From an uncultured Roseovarius sp. (GTDB lineage: Bacteria > Pseudomonadota > Alphaproteobacteria > Rhodobacterales > Rhodobacteraceae), in the NCBI GenBank assembly GCA_947499555.1, contig CANMOU010000003.1:186001-250000 (forward strand): a stretch of DNA of 64,000 nucleotides. The letters are read 5' to 3'. Numbering within the stretch: position 1 is the first letter of the stretch; each line of letters opens with the position of its first letter. Shown in pieces: positions 1 to 9,717 of this stretch. A program made the translations under genes and the position numbers. Under the pieces are notes generated by a model. It saw only the letters and a program-made list of their open reading frames with translations. It had not been told where the DNA came from and made no database searches.

Positions 1-2
1 TT

Positions 3-908
3 CACAAAACCGATGCAGGAGAGCTGCATCAGATCATCGCCTCCGCGCAAAAGATGAAAATTGCCCGCAATGGCCGGACACGGGGTGCCTTGGACGATGA
101 CCTGCCACTAAAGGACAGGGTCGTCGCGCTGATCTTCGAAAAACCTTCGACCCGGACGCGCATCAGTTTTGATGTGGGTGTCCGCCAAATGGGCGGCACA
201 ACTATGGTGCTTTCGGGCACCGATATGCAACTTGGTCATGGCGAGACGATTGCTGATACTGCCCGTGTGATGAGCCGCTATGTCGATCTCATCATGATCC
301 GGACGTTTGACGAGAGCGTTCTGATGGAGATGGCGGAATATGCCGATGTGCCGGTGATCAACGGCCTCACCGACCGCACGCATCCCTGCCAGATCATGGC
401 CGATGTCATGACCTTTGAAGAGCATCGCGGCACGATCAAAGGCAAGAAAGTCGTGTGGTCCGGGGATGGCAACAATGTCTGCTCGTCCTTCCTGCACGCA
501 GCGGCGCAGTTCCAGTTTGACCTGACCTTCACCGGCCCGGCACAGCTTGATCCCGAGGACGAGTTTGTCGGGCTGGCGCGCAAGGCAGGTTCAAAAGTGG
601 TCATCGAACGCGACCCTTTCAAAGCCGTGGAGGGCGCAGATCTTGTGGTCACGGACACCTGGGTCAGCATGCATGACAGCCAGTCGAGCAAGGAACGCCG
701 CCACAACATGCTGCGCCCTTACCAGATCAATGAAGAGCTCATGGCCCATGCCAAACCCGACGCGCTCTTCATGCATTGCCTGCCCGCCCATCGCGAGGAG
801 GAGGCCACATCCGTCGTGATGGATGGCCCCAACTCGGTGATCTTCGACGAGGCCGAGAACCGGCTGCATGCACAAAAGGCGATCATGCGCTGGTGTCTGG
901 GCGTGTGA
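3..908 (+). CDS. argF: Ornithine carbamoyltransferase (5' end outside window)
   Basis: Transfers the carbamoyl group of carbamoyl phosphate to ornithine to make citrulline, in cytoplasmic arginine biosynthesis. The frame is open from the first bases of the window, giving 301 visible residues against about 308 for the family, so only a few N-terminal residues are missing. The first in-window ATG at position 54 is not the true start, because typical OTC sequence (HTTDAGEL-like) lies before it. Visible signatures are the carbamoyl-phosphate loop STRTR, the HPCQ motif and the HCLPAHR segment with the catalytic cysteine near the C terminus. A GC-rich palindrome follows the stop. The family assignment is secure. 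Confidence 0.95.
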   Translation, partial: HKTDAGELHQIIASAQKMKIARNGRTRGALDDDLPLKDRVVALIFEKPSTRTRISFDVGVRQMGGTTMVLSGTDMQLGHGETIADTARVMSRYVDLIMIRTFDESVLMEMAEYADVPVINGLTDRTHPCQIMADVMTFEEHRGTIKGKKVVWSGDGNNVCSSFLHAAAQFQFDLTFTGPAQLDPEDEFVGLARKAGSKVVIERDPFKAVEGADLVVTDTWVSMHDSQSSKERRHNMLRPYQINEELMAHAKPDALFMHCLPAHREEEATSVVMDGPNSVIFDEAENRLHAQKAIMRWCLGV

Positions 909-920
909 GTCAGGCTTAAA

Positions 921-940
921 GGAGCGCGCTCCGCGCGCGC
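921..940. terminator. GC-rich palindrome after argF
   Basis: GGAGCGCGCTCC (921-932) is a perfect 12-bp palindrome followed by GCGCGCGC, thirteen bases after the argF stop. It can form a hairpin, but no long T-run follows, so intrinsic termination is only possible. Confidence 0.35.
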
Positions 941-980
941 ATGTTGTCTTGGCCTTGCGGTCTTTGACCTCGGCCTCGGC

Positions 981-1015
981 AGCCTCCGGCGGGGGTATTT
1001 CAGAACAAGAAAGAA
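981..1015 (+). repeat. Copy of a dispersed intergenic repeat
   Basis: The stretch CTCCGGCGGGGGTATTTC, followed by GAACAAGAAAG, lies between the ends of argF and the cupin gene. It shares the GGGGTATTT core and a purine-rich AAGAAG-like tail with two other copies in this window (63491-63516 and 63639-63664). Such short motifs next to gene ends are familiar from Rhodobacteraceae. That statement comes from general experience, not from a search. Confidence 0.45.
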
Positions 1016-1024
1016 ACGGGTGGG

Positions 1025-1378
1025 TTATTCCACGATCATGTAGAATTTGCGCAAGCGCTCGGTGATTTCCCAGACCACCGGCGCGCCCTTGGCGATGAAG
1101 AACGTGTCGCCGGGCCCGAATTCCTCGACTGCACCATCGGGGTGCGTCAGGCGCAGGCGGCCTGATAAGAGCGTCATCATTTCATGCACCGGGTAGGCGG
1201 CAATCTCTTCCCGGGTGGGGGCGCATTCCCATGTGCCGGTCAGAACGCTTTCGTCATCGGTCGCGAAATGGGTGTGGTTGAGCTCGGTCTTGTCGTCGGT
1301 GGTGAAGGCTTCTGCGGGGGCAAGGGCAGAGGTTTCCATTGTCGGATTGGCATCGAGGCGAAAAGGCAGGTGCGACAT
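1025..1378 (-). CDS. Small cupin-domain protein
   Basis: A protein of 117 residues with a single cupin fold of the DUF861/EutQ-like type. The core segment at about residues 65-105 carries the HEMMTLLSGRLRL and GPGDTFFIAKG elements typical of the second half of a cupin barrel. The start at 1378 is chosen because AAGGAG lies 7 bases upstream. A longer reading frame from 1399 would place that Shine-Dalgarno inside the coding sequence. Small cupins of this type may bind metal or small ligands, and no substrate can be named here. It ends convergently with argF and is divergent from gnd. Confidence 0.8.
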   Translation of the reverse strand: MSHLPFRLDANPTMETSALAPAEAFTTDDKTELNHTHFATDDESVLTGTWECAPTREEIAAYPVHEMMTLLSGRLRLTHPDGAVEEFGPGDTFFIAKGAPVVWEITERLRKFYMIVE

Positions 1379-1452
1379 GGTGAGGCTCCTTGGCATCATT
1401 GGGATGTCAGTCTACCCTAGCCGGAAAAGACGCGCCGTAAAGGGGAGGCCCC

Positions 1453-2862
1453 ATGGCAGACGACAAGGCACAGATCGGGGTTTACGGTCTGGGGACGATG
1501 GGCAGTGCTTTGGCGCTCAACATGGCTGAGAAGGGCTTTCGCGTGGCGGTCACCAATCGCGAGGTCGACTGGATCGGTGGCTTTCTGAAAGAGGCCGAGG
1601 GCCTGTCAAAAAACCTTGTGGCCTATGAGGCGCTTGACGCGTTTGTGGCTGGGTTGAAGACGCCGCGTGTGATCCTGTTCATGATCCCGTCGGGCAAACC
1701 AATGGACATGATGATCGAGGCGATTGCGCCTTTGCTCGAAGACGGTGATACGATCATTGACGGCGGCAATGCCAATTTCCATGACACAAGGCGACGCTCG
1801 GCGGCTCTTGCCGAGAAGGGCCTGCATTTCGTGGGCATGGGGGTCTCTGGCGGCGAGAAAGGCGCCCGGCACGGGCCGTCGATGATGGTGGGCGGCACCG
1901 ACCACAGCTGGCGACAGTTGCGCGATGTGCTGCGGGCGATTGCCGCGACCTATGAGGGTCAGCCATGCGTGGATCATCTTGGCCCGGATGGGGCCGGACA
2001 TTTCGTCAAGACGGTGCATAACGGGATTGAATATGCCGATATGCAGGTCATTGCCGAGATCTATGCGCTTTTGCATTACGGCGCGGTCTGGCCACCGGCG
2101 GAAATTGGCAAACTCTTCGAGGAATGGAACAAGGGCGCGCTGAAATCCTATCTTGTCGAGATCACCGGTGAGCTGCTGCAATATCACGACCCGCAGACCG
2201 GCCATCCGGTGGTGGATGTGATCAAGGATGCCGCGGGCCAGAAAGGCACGGGCCGCTGGACCGTGGTCGAGGCCGTACGGCTTGGGCAGGCCGCGAATAT
2301 GATCGAGGCCGCCGTGGGCGCGCGTAGCTGGTCGGCCGAAAAAGACGCAAGGCAGAGCGCGCAGGGCATCCTGGGTGGCGGACGCGGGGCGGTCGACGTC
2401 GATGCGGGCGCTCTGGCTCAGGCTTTTCTGGCCGCGCGCATTCTGTGCTATGCCCAAGGCTTCCGCATTCTGGCAGCAGCGTCCGAGGAATATGAGTGGG
2501 GTCTGGATTTTGCCCGCATCGCCGAGGTTTGGCGCGCAGGCTGCATCATCCGGTCGGCTCTGCTTGATGACATCTCGGAAGCGTTTCGCGAAGACCTACC
2601 ACATGGGCAGCTCATCTTGTCGTCGCGCTTTGCCTCGGTTCTGGCCGACACTATCCCGGCTCTGCGGATGGTGGTGTCCACAGCAGTGGCCGAGGGGCAT
2701 GCGATCCCGGCCTTTTCAGCCGCGCTGCAATGGTATGACAGCATGCGTCAGGGTTTTGGCACCGCCAATATCATTCAGGCACAGCGCGATTTCTTTGGCT
2801 ATCACGGGTTTGAACGCCTCGGCGAAGAGGGCAAGCATCACGGGCCCTGGTGGGATGAGTGA
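1453..2862 (+). CDS. gnd: 6-phosphogluconate dehydrogenase (decarboxylating)
   Basis: Oxidises and decarboxylates 6-phosphogluconate to ribulose 5-phosphate with NADP, in the pentose phosphate pathway. The 469-residue length fits the family. An N-terminal Rossmann fold with GLGTMGSALALNMAEKGF at residues 12-29 is followed by the GVSGGEKGARHGPS substrate loop and the catalytic KTVHNGIEY segment. The C-terminal half has the all-helical dimerisation domain. An AGGGGAGG-like purine stretch just upstream of the ATG acts as ribosome binding site. The next gene starts 3 bases after the stop, so the two are probably co-transcribed. Confidence 0.95.
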   Translation: MADDKAQIGVYGLGTMGSALALNMAEKGFRVAVTNREVDWIGGFLKEAEGLSKNLVAYEALDAFVAGLKTPRVILFMIPSGKPMDMMIEAIAPLLEDGDTIIDGGNANFHDTRRRSAALAEKGLHFVGMGVSGGEKGARHGPSMMVGGTDHSWRQLRDVLRAIAATYEGQPCVDHLGPDGAGHFVKTVHNGIEYADMQVIAEIYALLHYGAVWPPAEIGKLFEEWNKGALKSYLVEITGELLQYHDPQTGHPVVDVIKDAAGQKGTGRWTVVEAVRLGQAANMIEAAVGARSWSAEKDARQSAQGILGGGRGAVDVDAGALAQAFLAARILCYAQGFRILAAASEEYEWGLDFARIAEVWRAGCIIRSALLDDISEAFREDLPHGQLILSSRFASVLADTIPALRMVVSTAVAEGHAIPAFSAALQWYDSMRQGFGTANIIQAQRDFFGYHGFERLGEEGKHHGPWWDE

Positions 2863-2865
2863 GCC

Positions 2866-3849
2866 ATGACAGGGACGCCTGACCCGAAGCTGCCCGGCTG
2901 GAACCACGTACCCGATGTCCCGATTGCTGTATCGCCGTTTTTCTCCTGGCCGCCGGATCCGAAGCGCATGGCACGCTGGATCGCGGTGAGCTGGTTTCAG
3001 GTGGCGGAAAACTCGATCCTCGTGCTTCTTGCGCTCTTCTGCTGGGCATTCTTGCAGCCCTCGATGGAGACCGCCAAGACATTGAGCTTTGATTGGGTGG
3101 CGGGCATCTGGCTGCGCAATATGGGGCTCATAATCCTGGTTGCCGGAGGGCTGCACTGGTTTTTCCACGGAGCCCGGCGGCAGGGGGATCGGCTGAAGTT
3201 TGATCCACGTGAGCTGATGCGCAAAGGCAAGCAATTCACCCTTGGCGGGCAAGTGCGCGACAATATGTTCTGGACGCTGACCAGCGGGGTGGGGTTTTGG
3301 ACGGCTTATGAGGTCTTGCTGTTCTGGGCCATGGCGAATGGGTATGCGCCGGTTTTGTTTTGGTCAGATAATCCGATTTGGTTCGTGCTGCTCTTCCTGT
3401 TGGCGCCGGTGTGGATTTCGTTTCACTTCTACTGGATCCACCGCGCCCTGCATTGGGGTCCGCTCTACCGGATCGCGCATTCCCTGCATCACCGCAATAT
3501 AAATGTGGGGCCGTGGTCGGGGCTATCGATGCACCCGGTGGAACATGTGATATTCTTCAGTTCCATTCTCATCCATTTTGTCATCCCCGCACATCCGCTG
3601 CATATCCTCTTTCACATGCAGCATCAGGCGCTGACGGCGGCGACCTCGCATACCGGGTTTGAGAACATGCTGGTGAAGGACCGCAAGACGCTGGCGCTGG
3701 GGACGTTCCACCACCAGATGCACCACCGGTATTTTGAGGTGAATTACGGGAATTTGGAGATGCCTTGGGACAAGTGGTTTGGCACGTTTCATGATGGGAC
3801 GGTGGAGGCGCATGAGGCGTTGAAGGATCGGCGGGGACGGCGAGGGTGA
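2866..3849 (+). CDS. Fatty acid hydroxylase / sterol desaturase family membrane protein
   Basis: A 327-residue integral membrane di-iron enzyme of the sterol desaturase superfamily. Several hydrophobic segments (about residues 45-65, 85-105, 140-160 and 170-190) alternate with the histidine clusters that bind iron: HRALH, HSLHH and a C-terminal HHQMHH. Members hydroxylate or desaturate lipid tails or carotenoids, and the substrate cannot be told from sequence. It starts 3 bases after gnd, which suggests translational coupling rather than a shared pathway. It ends convergently with the orphan gene at 3892-4329. Confidence 0.88.
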   Translation: MTGTPDPKLPGWNHVPDVPIAVSPFFSWPPDPKRMARWIAVSWFQVAENSILVLLALFCWAFLQPSMETAKTLSFDWVAGIWLRNMGLIILVAGGLHWFFHGARRQGDRLKFDPRELMRKGKQFTLGGQVRDNMFWTLTSGVGFWTAYEVLLFWAMANGYAPVLFWSDNPIWFVLLFLLAPVWISFHFYWIHRALHWGPLYRIAHSLHHRNINVGPWSGLSMHPVEHVIFFSSILIHFVIPAHPLHILFHMQHQALTAATSHTGFENMLVKDRKTLALGTFHHQMHHRYFEVNYGNLEMPWDKWFGTFHDGTVEAHEALKDRRGRRG

Positions 3850-3891
3850 TTGCGAGCGAAGTTGGGATAGTGGGTCTGTGCTCGGAGTGCC

Positions 3892-4329
3892 TTAGCGAAA
3901 AGGCCTGCCTTCGTCCAAAAATACCATTAGTCCTGAAGGTCCATCTTCATAGCGCAGCCTGATGTTCGCATCGAGCATGTCTGTTGCGTGTGGATACGTC
4001 TTTTCACTTTTGGCGAAACCTTGCGATGTAAGAAGGTCTACAAAACGATGAACATTTGGTTTGCTGAAGAAGTCACGGTCAAGAAAATCAAACTCACCCC
4101 TGAATGCAGGCCGCTTGTCGCGATTGGGTGACAAGTAAAAGAACAGACCTGATAAAAGTCCATTCTGAAAAAGCAAATCGAACCCATATTCGCGGAAAGT
4201 GAGATAGCTTCTTCCCATCTCTGGATCATTAACTTGTTGACCTTGCAAATCACCGAGCTCTGCTTGTGCTTCGGTTATGGGCATTTCGAGCCGCAAGGCG
4301 TAATCGACGTTCTCAACCGAAATAATCAA
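3892..4329 (-). CDS. Orphan hypothetical protein, low GC
   Basis: A protein of 145 residues that I do not recognise. It is acidic, has no signal peptide or membrane segment, and looks like a small globular cytoplasmic protein with alternating strands and helices. Base composition is clearly more AT-rich than the flanking gnd and hrpB genes, which suggests recent transfer. Size, acidity and isolation resemble orphan immunity proteins of polymorphic-toxin systems, but no toxin gene is nearby. This is an impression, not an assignment. The ATG at 4329 has a poor ribosome binding site. Confidence 0.6.
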   Translation of the reverse strand: MIISVENVDYALRLEMPITEAQAELGDLQGQQVNDPEMGRSYLTFREYGFDLLFQNGLLSGLFFYLSPNRDKRPAFRGEFDFLDRDFFSKPNVHRFVDLLTSQGFAKSEKTYPHATDMLDANIRLRYEDGPSGLMVFLDEGRPFR

Positions 4330-4648
4330 TTTGTTACTCTCGTTTCGGGATTCTCAACGTATTTGCAATGGACACTAATTTGATCTTCCAGACAATGGCC
4401 GCTTCGCCCGCGCCACTGTCCTAACTTCACCTGACCAAAGGCACGGTATCGAGGGGCGTAGCCCCGCCGTGCCAGCGCCGGACCGGCCCTATGGGCCGGC
4501 GCTTTGTTGACGTAAGGCGCTCTGAAAGTTTGGCGGCCTGACTTGTTGGGCATAAAGCGCGTCAATCAGAAGGAGGCCGCGCCGTCCCCCGGTCCGCCGC
4601 TGGCACGGCTTGACACGAGCGGATGCAAGGCATCCCGACAACCATGCC
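4330..4648. other. Intergenic region with nested hairpins
   Basis: No convincing gene lies in these 319 bases. The middle is strongly structured. GGCACGG (4440-4446) pairs with CCGTGCC (4467-4473) around an inner GGGGC/GCCCC stem (4453-4457 with 4461-4465). Immediately after comes a second stem ending in GGGCCGGCGC followed by TTTG, around 4474-4505. It lies downstream of hrpB on the minus strand and could end its transcript, or belong to a dispersed palindromic repeat family. Confidence 0.5.
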
Positions 4649-7099
4649 TCACCCCCGCCGTTTCGCCCTCAGCGTTGGGTCCGCCTCTCGCGGGTCTTCT
4701 GGCCAAGGGTGTTTCGGATAGCGCCCGCGCATGTCTTTGCGCACGTCGGGGTAGGAATTCACCCAAAAGCCCGGGATATCGAGCGTGGTTTGCACCGGGC
4801 GGCCTGCGGGGGACAGGAGTGTGACGCGCAGGGGGGTTTTGCCCACCATCGGGTGCGTGGTCTGACCGAACATTTCCTGCAGGCGCAGGGAAATCTCGGG
4901 GTGGTCGCCGGAATAATCAATAGGAATTTTACGGCCCAGAGGCGTGGTGAAATGCGCAGGCGTTGCGGCATCAAGGCGCTGCATTTGGTTCCAGCTGAGC
5001 CGTGCCCGCAGGGCGTCGAGCATATCAAACCGTTTCCAGTCTTGCGCGGTCTTCACACCGGTGAGATAGGGCAAAAGCCAATCCTCATGGCTGTCCAGTA
5101 GCGCGGCGTCTGACATGTCGGGCAGATCCTCCCCCGCCTGTCGCAGAAGTGCCACGCGCGCCGCAAACCGTCGGGCGGCATCACTCCAGTTGAGGCCTAA
5201 GTCTCCTATACCTTCGAGCATCGCTCTGGCCACGTCGTCATCGGGTGCGTCCTTCCACATCCGGTCATCAAGGGTGAGCGTGCCGAAAACCTCTTGCTGA
5301 CGTGCGCTCACCTTGCGTTCTCGTTTGTCCCAAATGCAGCGGTTTTGCCAGGTGATCTGATTGCCATAAAGCCCGCGCAACTCGGCCTCACTAAATACAA
5401 TTGCCTGCCGAATGCGCGCCTCACGCGGATTGCCGTCAAGATCGGTGACAACGACAAGGCGCGTCGCGGCCAGAGGATCTTCCTCGGACATGACCGCGCC
5501 TTTGCCACCCGACAACACATAGCGTGGCGCCGGACCCTTGCGGCGCAAACCGATGCGGTCCGGATAGGCAAGAGCCGCCATCTCGGCATCACTCAGATCG
5601 CTCGAGGCTGTCTCCGTGAGTTGCCCGCGCAGCCGCTTGGCCTCGGCCCGGATCCGCTGAAGCGCACCGGAATTCGCGGGCCATGGATGTTCGGCGGCAT
5701 AATCCTTGGGATCGCGCAGGGCCTTAAGGCGCAGGGAAAGATCGCTCGGTGCTGCGCGGGGCAAAGGATCGCGCTCTGCCAGAAGGGCGGCCAAAAGCGC
5801 CGCCTCGGGGCCTGCCCGGGTGAGCATATGCGCCAGTCGCGGATGCAGCGGCAGGCGGGCCAGCGCCTTGCCATGGTCGGTGATCCGGGCCTCGGAATCC
5901 AAAGCACCCAGCATCTGCAAAAGACCCCGCGCCTCAGCAAAGCTCCCGGCATTGGGTTGCGTCAGAAGCGGCAGAACATCCGGCGTTGTCCCCCAAAGCG
6001 CCAGTTCCAGCGTAAGGCCAGTCAGGTCAGCCGCTTCAATCTCGGCTGGCGGATAGGCGGGAAGTGCACCTTCCTCTGCCTTGGTCCAGAGCTTGTAGCA
6101 TACGCCCTGCGCCACACGCCCCGCTCGGCCTTGCCGCTGAATGGCTTCGGCGCGGGTGACGGGCTCTGTTACCAACCGTGACATGCCCGAGCCCGGATCG
6201 AACCGCGCGCGGCGCGCCTTACCGCCATCGACCACCACGCGAATGTCTTCGATGGTGAGCGATGTCTCGGCAATTGATGTGGCCAGCACCACTTTGCGGC
6301 CCTGAGCGACAGGCGCAATCGCGGCACGCTGCTCGGTAAAGGGCATTGCACCGTAGAGCGGTCGGAGATGGCAATCGGGGGGCAGGCGATTTTGCAAAGT
6401 GCCTTCCAGACGTCGGATTTCACCTTCGCCGGGGCAGAAGACAAGCACACCGCCGTCTGTCTCGCGGACGGCCTGTTCAACCAGATCGGTCATAGCTGTT
6501 TCCCAGCGGATATCCTTGTGCAACGGTCGCGGCAGATGGCGGCTCTCGACCGGGAAACTGCGCCCTTCAGAGGTGATGACCGGGGCGCGCATCAACTCTG
6601 CAACCGGCTCGGCATCGAGCGTGGCAGACATGGCCAGAAGGATGAGATCCTCCCGTAGCGCGCCAGCCACCTCAAGGCAAAGAGCCAAGCCAAGATCAGC
6701 ATTCAGGGACCGCTCGTGGAACTCATCAAAGATCACCGTGCCGATGCCGGTGAGTTCTGGGTCTTGCTGAATGCGGCGGGTCAGGATGCCTTCGGTCACC
6801 ACCTCGATTTGCGTGGCCTTCGACACCTTGGCCTCTCCGCGCACGCGGTAACCCACGGTTTGCCCCACGGTCTCGCCCAATGACTGCGCCATCCGCTCTG
6901 CCGCGGCGCGCGCCGCCAGCCTGCGCGGCTCAAGCATCACGATACCGCCTCGGCTCAGGTTTGCTGCCAAAATCTCCAGTGGAACAACAGTGGTTTTGCC
7001 TGCTCCCGGCGGGGCTTGCAGAACCGCGCGCCCTTGGGCTTTCAGCGCCTCCAGCAAAGGTGCGATGGCATCGTGGATGGGCAGGCGCGTGGTCGTCAT
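4649..7099 (-). CDS. hrpB: ATP-dependent RNA helicase HrpB
   Basis: A DEAH-box helicase of 816 residues, the usual HrpB length. Motifs in order are the P-loop PPGAGKTT near residue 33, the DEFHERS box, SAT (MSATLD) and the C-terminal helicase motif QRQGRAGR. The helicase-associated and HrpB-specific C-terminal domains follow, ending with the [10 protein letters not shown] segment typical of HrpB. HrpB acts on RNA, but its physiological role is poorly defined in most bacteria. The start at 7099 (MTTTRLPI) is chosen because the open frame upstream has no family similarity. The gene is divergent from meaB across a 441-bp gap. Confidence 0.93.
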   Translation of the reverse strand: MTTTRLPIHDAIAPLLEALKAQGRAVLQAPPGAGKTTVVPLEILAANLSRGGIVMLEPRRLAARAAAERMAQSLGETVGQTVGYRVRGEAKVSKATQIEVVTEGILTRRIQQDPELTGIGTVIFDEFHERSLNADLGLALCLEVAGALREDLILLAMSATLDAEPVAELMRAPVITSEGRSFPVESRHLPRPLHKDIRWETAMTDLVEQAVRETDGGVLVFCPGEGEIRRLEGTLQNRLPPDCHLRPLYGAMPFTEQRAAIAPVAQGRKVVLATSIAETSLTIEDIRVVVDGGKARRARFDPGSGMSRLVTEPVTRAEAIQRQGRAGRVAQGVCYKLWTKAEEGALPAYPPAEIEAADLTGLTLELALWGTTPDVLPLLTQPNAGSFAEARGLLQMLGALDSEARITDHGKALARLPLHPRLAHMLTRAGPEAALLAALLAERDPLPRAAPSDLSLRLKALRDPKDYAAEHPWPANSGALQRIRAEAKRLRGQLTETASSDLSDAEMAALAYPDRIGLRRKGPAPRYVLSGGKGAVMSEEDPLAATRLVVVTDLDGNPREARIRQAIVFSEAELRGLYGNQITWQNRCIWDKRERKVSARQQEVFGTLTLDDRMWKDAPDDDVARAMLEGIGDLGLNWSDAARRFAARVALLRQAGEDLPDMSDAALLDSHEDWLLPYLTGVKTAQDWKRFDMLDALRARLSWNQMQRLDAATPAHFTTPLGRKIPIDYSGDHPEISLRLQEMFGQTTHPMVGKTPLRVTLLSPAGRPVQTTLDIPGFWVNSYPDVRKDMRGRYPKHPWPEDPREADPTLRAKRRG

Positions 7100-7540
7100 G
7101 ACTGGTTTATCGACGATGATGGCCCGCTTTGCCAGAGCCTGAGGCGGGGTATCATGGCGCCCGGACACGCCCCTGTGATCTTTGACCGATACCCGCGCCG
7201 AACCAGGACCTGGGGATGGACTGACCCGACGAGAGACGCAAAAACCAGTATCAAGGCGTATCCGGACGCAGACCGGGGTCTGTGGCAGGATCGGGTTTGC
7301 GCCAGAAAGCGCAGGGGGGACCCCGGGATAAGCGAACTCGTTACACAAAGAAGCCTAGCAGGCGCGCTTAGCGCTGTCCGATCCCATTGTAACCGTTGGC
7401 AAAAATCCGGACATGCGCGCGCGGGTCTCTGCCGAGTGGGCAATGGAGCCAAAGCTGGACAAGCTCTGCCGGACTGGGGCAAAAGGCGAAGAGCCTTAGT
7501 TTCAAGGCTCCGCCTGATCGTTTTGAGGACCAAGACTGAA
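7100..7540. other. Intergenic region between hrpB and meaB
   Basis: This 441-bp divergent region is open in several frames, but none of the translations looks like protein, and no tRNA, tmRNA, RNase P or SRP RNA signature could be seen. It must contain the promoters for hrpB and meaB. I see nothing else I can support. Confidence 0.5.
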
Positions 7541-8521
7541 ATGAATGATACGCAAAAGCTTGCCGAGCGGCTTCTTGCCGGGGAGCGTCGCGCGCTGGCG
7601 CGGGCCATCACCTTGGTTGAAAGCGGGCGAGAGGATCATCGGGCGGAGGCGCAGGGGCTTTTGGATCGACTCAGCGGGGCGGGGCGGCAGGCGGTTCGGA
7701 TCGGGCTTTCGGGTACGCCGGGGGTTGGCAAATCAACCTTTATCGAGGTCTTCGGCATGATGCTGACGGGGCTTGGGCTGCGCGTCGCGGTGCTGGCGGT
7801 GGACCCAAGCTCGGCACGCACGGGTGGCTCGATCCTGGGGGACAAGACGCGGATGGAGCGATTGAGCCGCGATCCAAACGCGTTCATCCGACCCAGCCCC
7901 AGCCAGACGCATCTGGGCGGTGTGGCGCGGCGCACACGAGAGGCTGTGGCGCTTTGTGAGGCCTCTGGCTTTGACGTGGTTCTGATTGAAACCGTGGGCG
8001 TGGGTCAGTCGGAAACCGTGGTGGCCGAGATGTGCGATCTCTTCCTGTTGCTGCTGGCTCCGGCCGGGGGCGATGAGCTTCAGGGGGTGAAGCGTGGCAT
8101 CATGGAAATGGCCGATCTTATCATTGTAAATAAGGCCGATGGAGATCTCAAACCGGCTGCGACGCGGACCTGTTCGGACTATGCAGGCGCGCTCAGACTG
8201 ATGCGCAAACGCCCGCAGGACCCGGACGGATTTCCCAAGGCGATGATGGTTTCGGCCCTGCATGAGGAGGGGCTGAAGATGGCGTGGGACGAGATGACCG
8301 CGCTCATTGAGTGGCGGCGCGAGAATGGTCATTTCGAGAGCCGCCGGGCGGACCAGGCGCAGTACTGGTTTGAGCAGGACGTCCGACAGGGCCTTCTGGC
8401 GCGACTGGACACAGCGGAGGCGCGTGCGACCATGGCGCGGGCGGCAAAAGCTGTGGCGTCTGGCGAAAAGACCCCGACAGCGGCGGCGCGAGACGTGCTT
8501 GGAACGCTGAAAGACGGCTGA
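7541..8521 (+). CDS. meaB: Methylmalonyl-CoA mutase-associated GTPase MeaB
   Basis: A G3E-family P-loop GTPase (MeaB/ArgK) of 326 residues that protects and reloads adenosylcobalamin in methylmalonyl-CoA mutase. The Walker A motif GTPGVGKST is near residue 57, the ETVGVGQSE region forms switch II, and NKAD gives guanine specificity. The C-terminal dimerisation helices are present. The ATG at 7541 ([11 protein letters not shown]) is the start consistent with the family. The same frame is open for another 525 bases upstream but is not protein-like. The mutase gene is not in this window. Confidence 0.93.
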   Translation: MNDTQKLAERLLAGERRALARAITLVESGREDHRAEAQGLLDRLSGAGRQAVRIGLSGTPGVGKSTFIEVFGMMLTGLGLRVAVLAVDPSSARTGGSILGDKTRMERLSRDPNAFIRPSPSQTHLGGVARRTREAVALCEASGFDVVLIETVGVGQSETVVAEMCDLFLLLLAPAGGDELQGVKRGIMEMADLIIVNKADGDLKPAATRTCSDYAGALRLMRKRPQDPDGFPKAMMVSALHEEGLKMAWDEMTALIEWRRENGHFESRRADQAQYWFEQDVRQGLLARLDTAEARATMARAAKAVASGEKTPTAAARDVLGTLKDG

Positions 8522-8844
8522 GAGATCGCAAAACGCCCACGCGAAAGGTTAACGTCCTTATTTTGCTGGAATCCCGACGTCGGTATCACGTCGGTATTAC
8601 GTCGGTATTGCGTCGGTGCGGGGTCGGTAAAAGCCGAAGGTTAAGGGGGCGTCCCGGGCCATTGCAATTTGCTAAGGATTGACCTTGATGGTCTGCCCAA
8701 TGTTGATTGCAGTTTGCCTCGTGATGAGCCGAGTCAAGGAGGATCGCCGTAGACCGAGAGACCGTCTTTGTGACGGCGATGCGGACTTTGACGTCTTTGG
8801 CCAACTCCGAACAGATGTCTGGTTTGGTGATTGTGTTTCTTGGC
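8522..8844. other. Intergenic region with phased 11-bp repeats
   Basis: The 323 bases between meaB and the AraC regulator contain no gene I can support. A weak minus-strand frame ends in INIGQTIKVNP, which faintly recalls a LysM tail, but nothing else in it fits. Near the meaB end lies the tandem repeat described separately. Confidence 0.5.
8577..8631. repeat. Five tandem copies of an 11-bp unit
   Basis: The unit ACGTCGGTATT is repeated with an 11-bp period: ACGTCGGTATC, ACGTCGGTATT, ACGTCGGTATT, GCGTCGGTGCG and GGGTCGGTAAA. Every copy keeps GTCGGT. The period is close to one helical turn, so the GTCGGT cores fall on one face of the DNA. It starts 56 bases after the meaB stop. Confidence 0.75.
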
Positions 8845-9717
8845 CTATGACGCTCGTGCAAGATGATATTTGGGCGAACATCCGAATTTTCGGGAATAGT
8901 CGCGACTGAACTGCGTTGGACTCTCGTAGCCAACCTCGAAACCCGCGAAGGACACGGAAGGGACGCCGCGCTCCAAGAGAGTGCGCGCTTCAATCATCCG
9001 CAGGTCCTTTTGGTACTGAAGTGGCGTCGTACCCGTCACGGATTTGAAGTGCTCGTGAAACGAGGATTGGCTCATTCCGGCGATCCGCGCCAGTTCGCCA
9101 ACTACCAGCGGTTCTCGAAATCTGGCCCTGATCTGCTGGATGGATTTGGCGACACGACTGGCATGGCTGTCCAGAGACAACAGGTTCCGCAGCATACCAC
9201 CGATCGGTGACAGAAGGAGACGATAGTGGATTTCCTTTAAGATCATTGGGCCGAGGACCTGTGCGTCCATCGGCGCATCCATCAACTCCAGATAGCGCGC
9301 CATCGGCTCAGTCCATGCAGGATCGGCTGGGCTAGCAGACAAAGACCTCGCGTGATCCTTGTTGGACATCGCTTCGCCAACCTGTTCGTACAAACCCCGC
9401 AGGATGCTTAAATCCAATGAGAATATGAGTGCCCGATAAGGACGCTCCGCGCTGGCTTGTGTAATCTTAGAGGCCACTGGCAAATCATGACTGACCACAA
9501 GCACGTCGCCCTCGTCAAGCTCGATGAACTGCTGTCCAACACTCATTTCTTTCTTGCCCTGCAGGATCAGGCAAATAACTGGGTTATATACGATAGCTTC
9601 AAATACAGTGACTTCTGTACGTTGAAAGATATGTGCAGCCGGAAGGATTCTGCCAGAAACATCATGTTCTCGAGCTGCAAGCTCAGTTGATAGGTGCTGT
9701 AGTCGTTCCAGTGACAT
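8845..9717 (-). CDS. AraC family transcriptional regulator
   Basis: A protein of 290 residues with an N-terminal AraC-type ligand domain (about 1-180) and a C-terminal double helix-turn-helix (about 190-288). The latter contains the LARIAGMSQSSFHEHFKSVT recognition region and the FAGFEVGYESPTQFSRDYSR second HTH. The start at 9717 (MSLERL) has GGAGAAGGAG close upstream, which is better than the frame start at 9765. It is divergent from the aldo/keto reductase with a shared promoter region of about 160 bp, so it very likely controls that gene in response to a small molecule, perhaps an aldehyde. The inducer is unknown. Confidence 0.88.
   Translation of the reverse strand: MSLERLQHLSTELAAREHDVSGRILPAAHIFQRTEVTVFEAIVYNPVICLILQGKKEMSVGQQFIELDEGDVLVVSHDLPVASKITQASAERPYRALIFSLDLSILRGLYEQVGEAMSNKDHARSLSASPADPAWTEPMARYLELMDAPMDAQVLGPMILKEIHYRLLLSPIGGMLRNLLSLDSHASRVAKSIQQIRARFREPLVVGELARIAGMSQSSFHEHFKSVTGTTPLQYQKDLRMIEARTLLERGVPSVSFAGFEVGYESPTQFSRDYSRKFGCSPKYHLARAS

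Noticed and set aside
7100-7348. N-terminal extension of hrpB to 7348
   Set aside because: The extra 83 residues are not part of the HrpB family, and MTTTRLPI at 7099 is directly followed by the helicase core.
7016-7540. Long N-terminal extension of the meaB frame
   Set aside because: The extension is Arg/Trp-rich, overlaps the start of divergent hrpB and has no similarity to MeaB. The ATG at 7541 fits the family.
8577-8631. Possible CRISPR array
   Set aside because: The units are 11 bp and contiguous with no spacers, and no cas genes are present.
8672-8881. Minus-strand frame ending in a LysM-like INIGQTIKVNP
   Set aside because: Only the last dozen residues look protein-like, it overlaps the end of the AraC gene, and it has no ribosome binding site. 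It may be chance or an old remnant.
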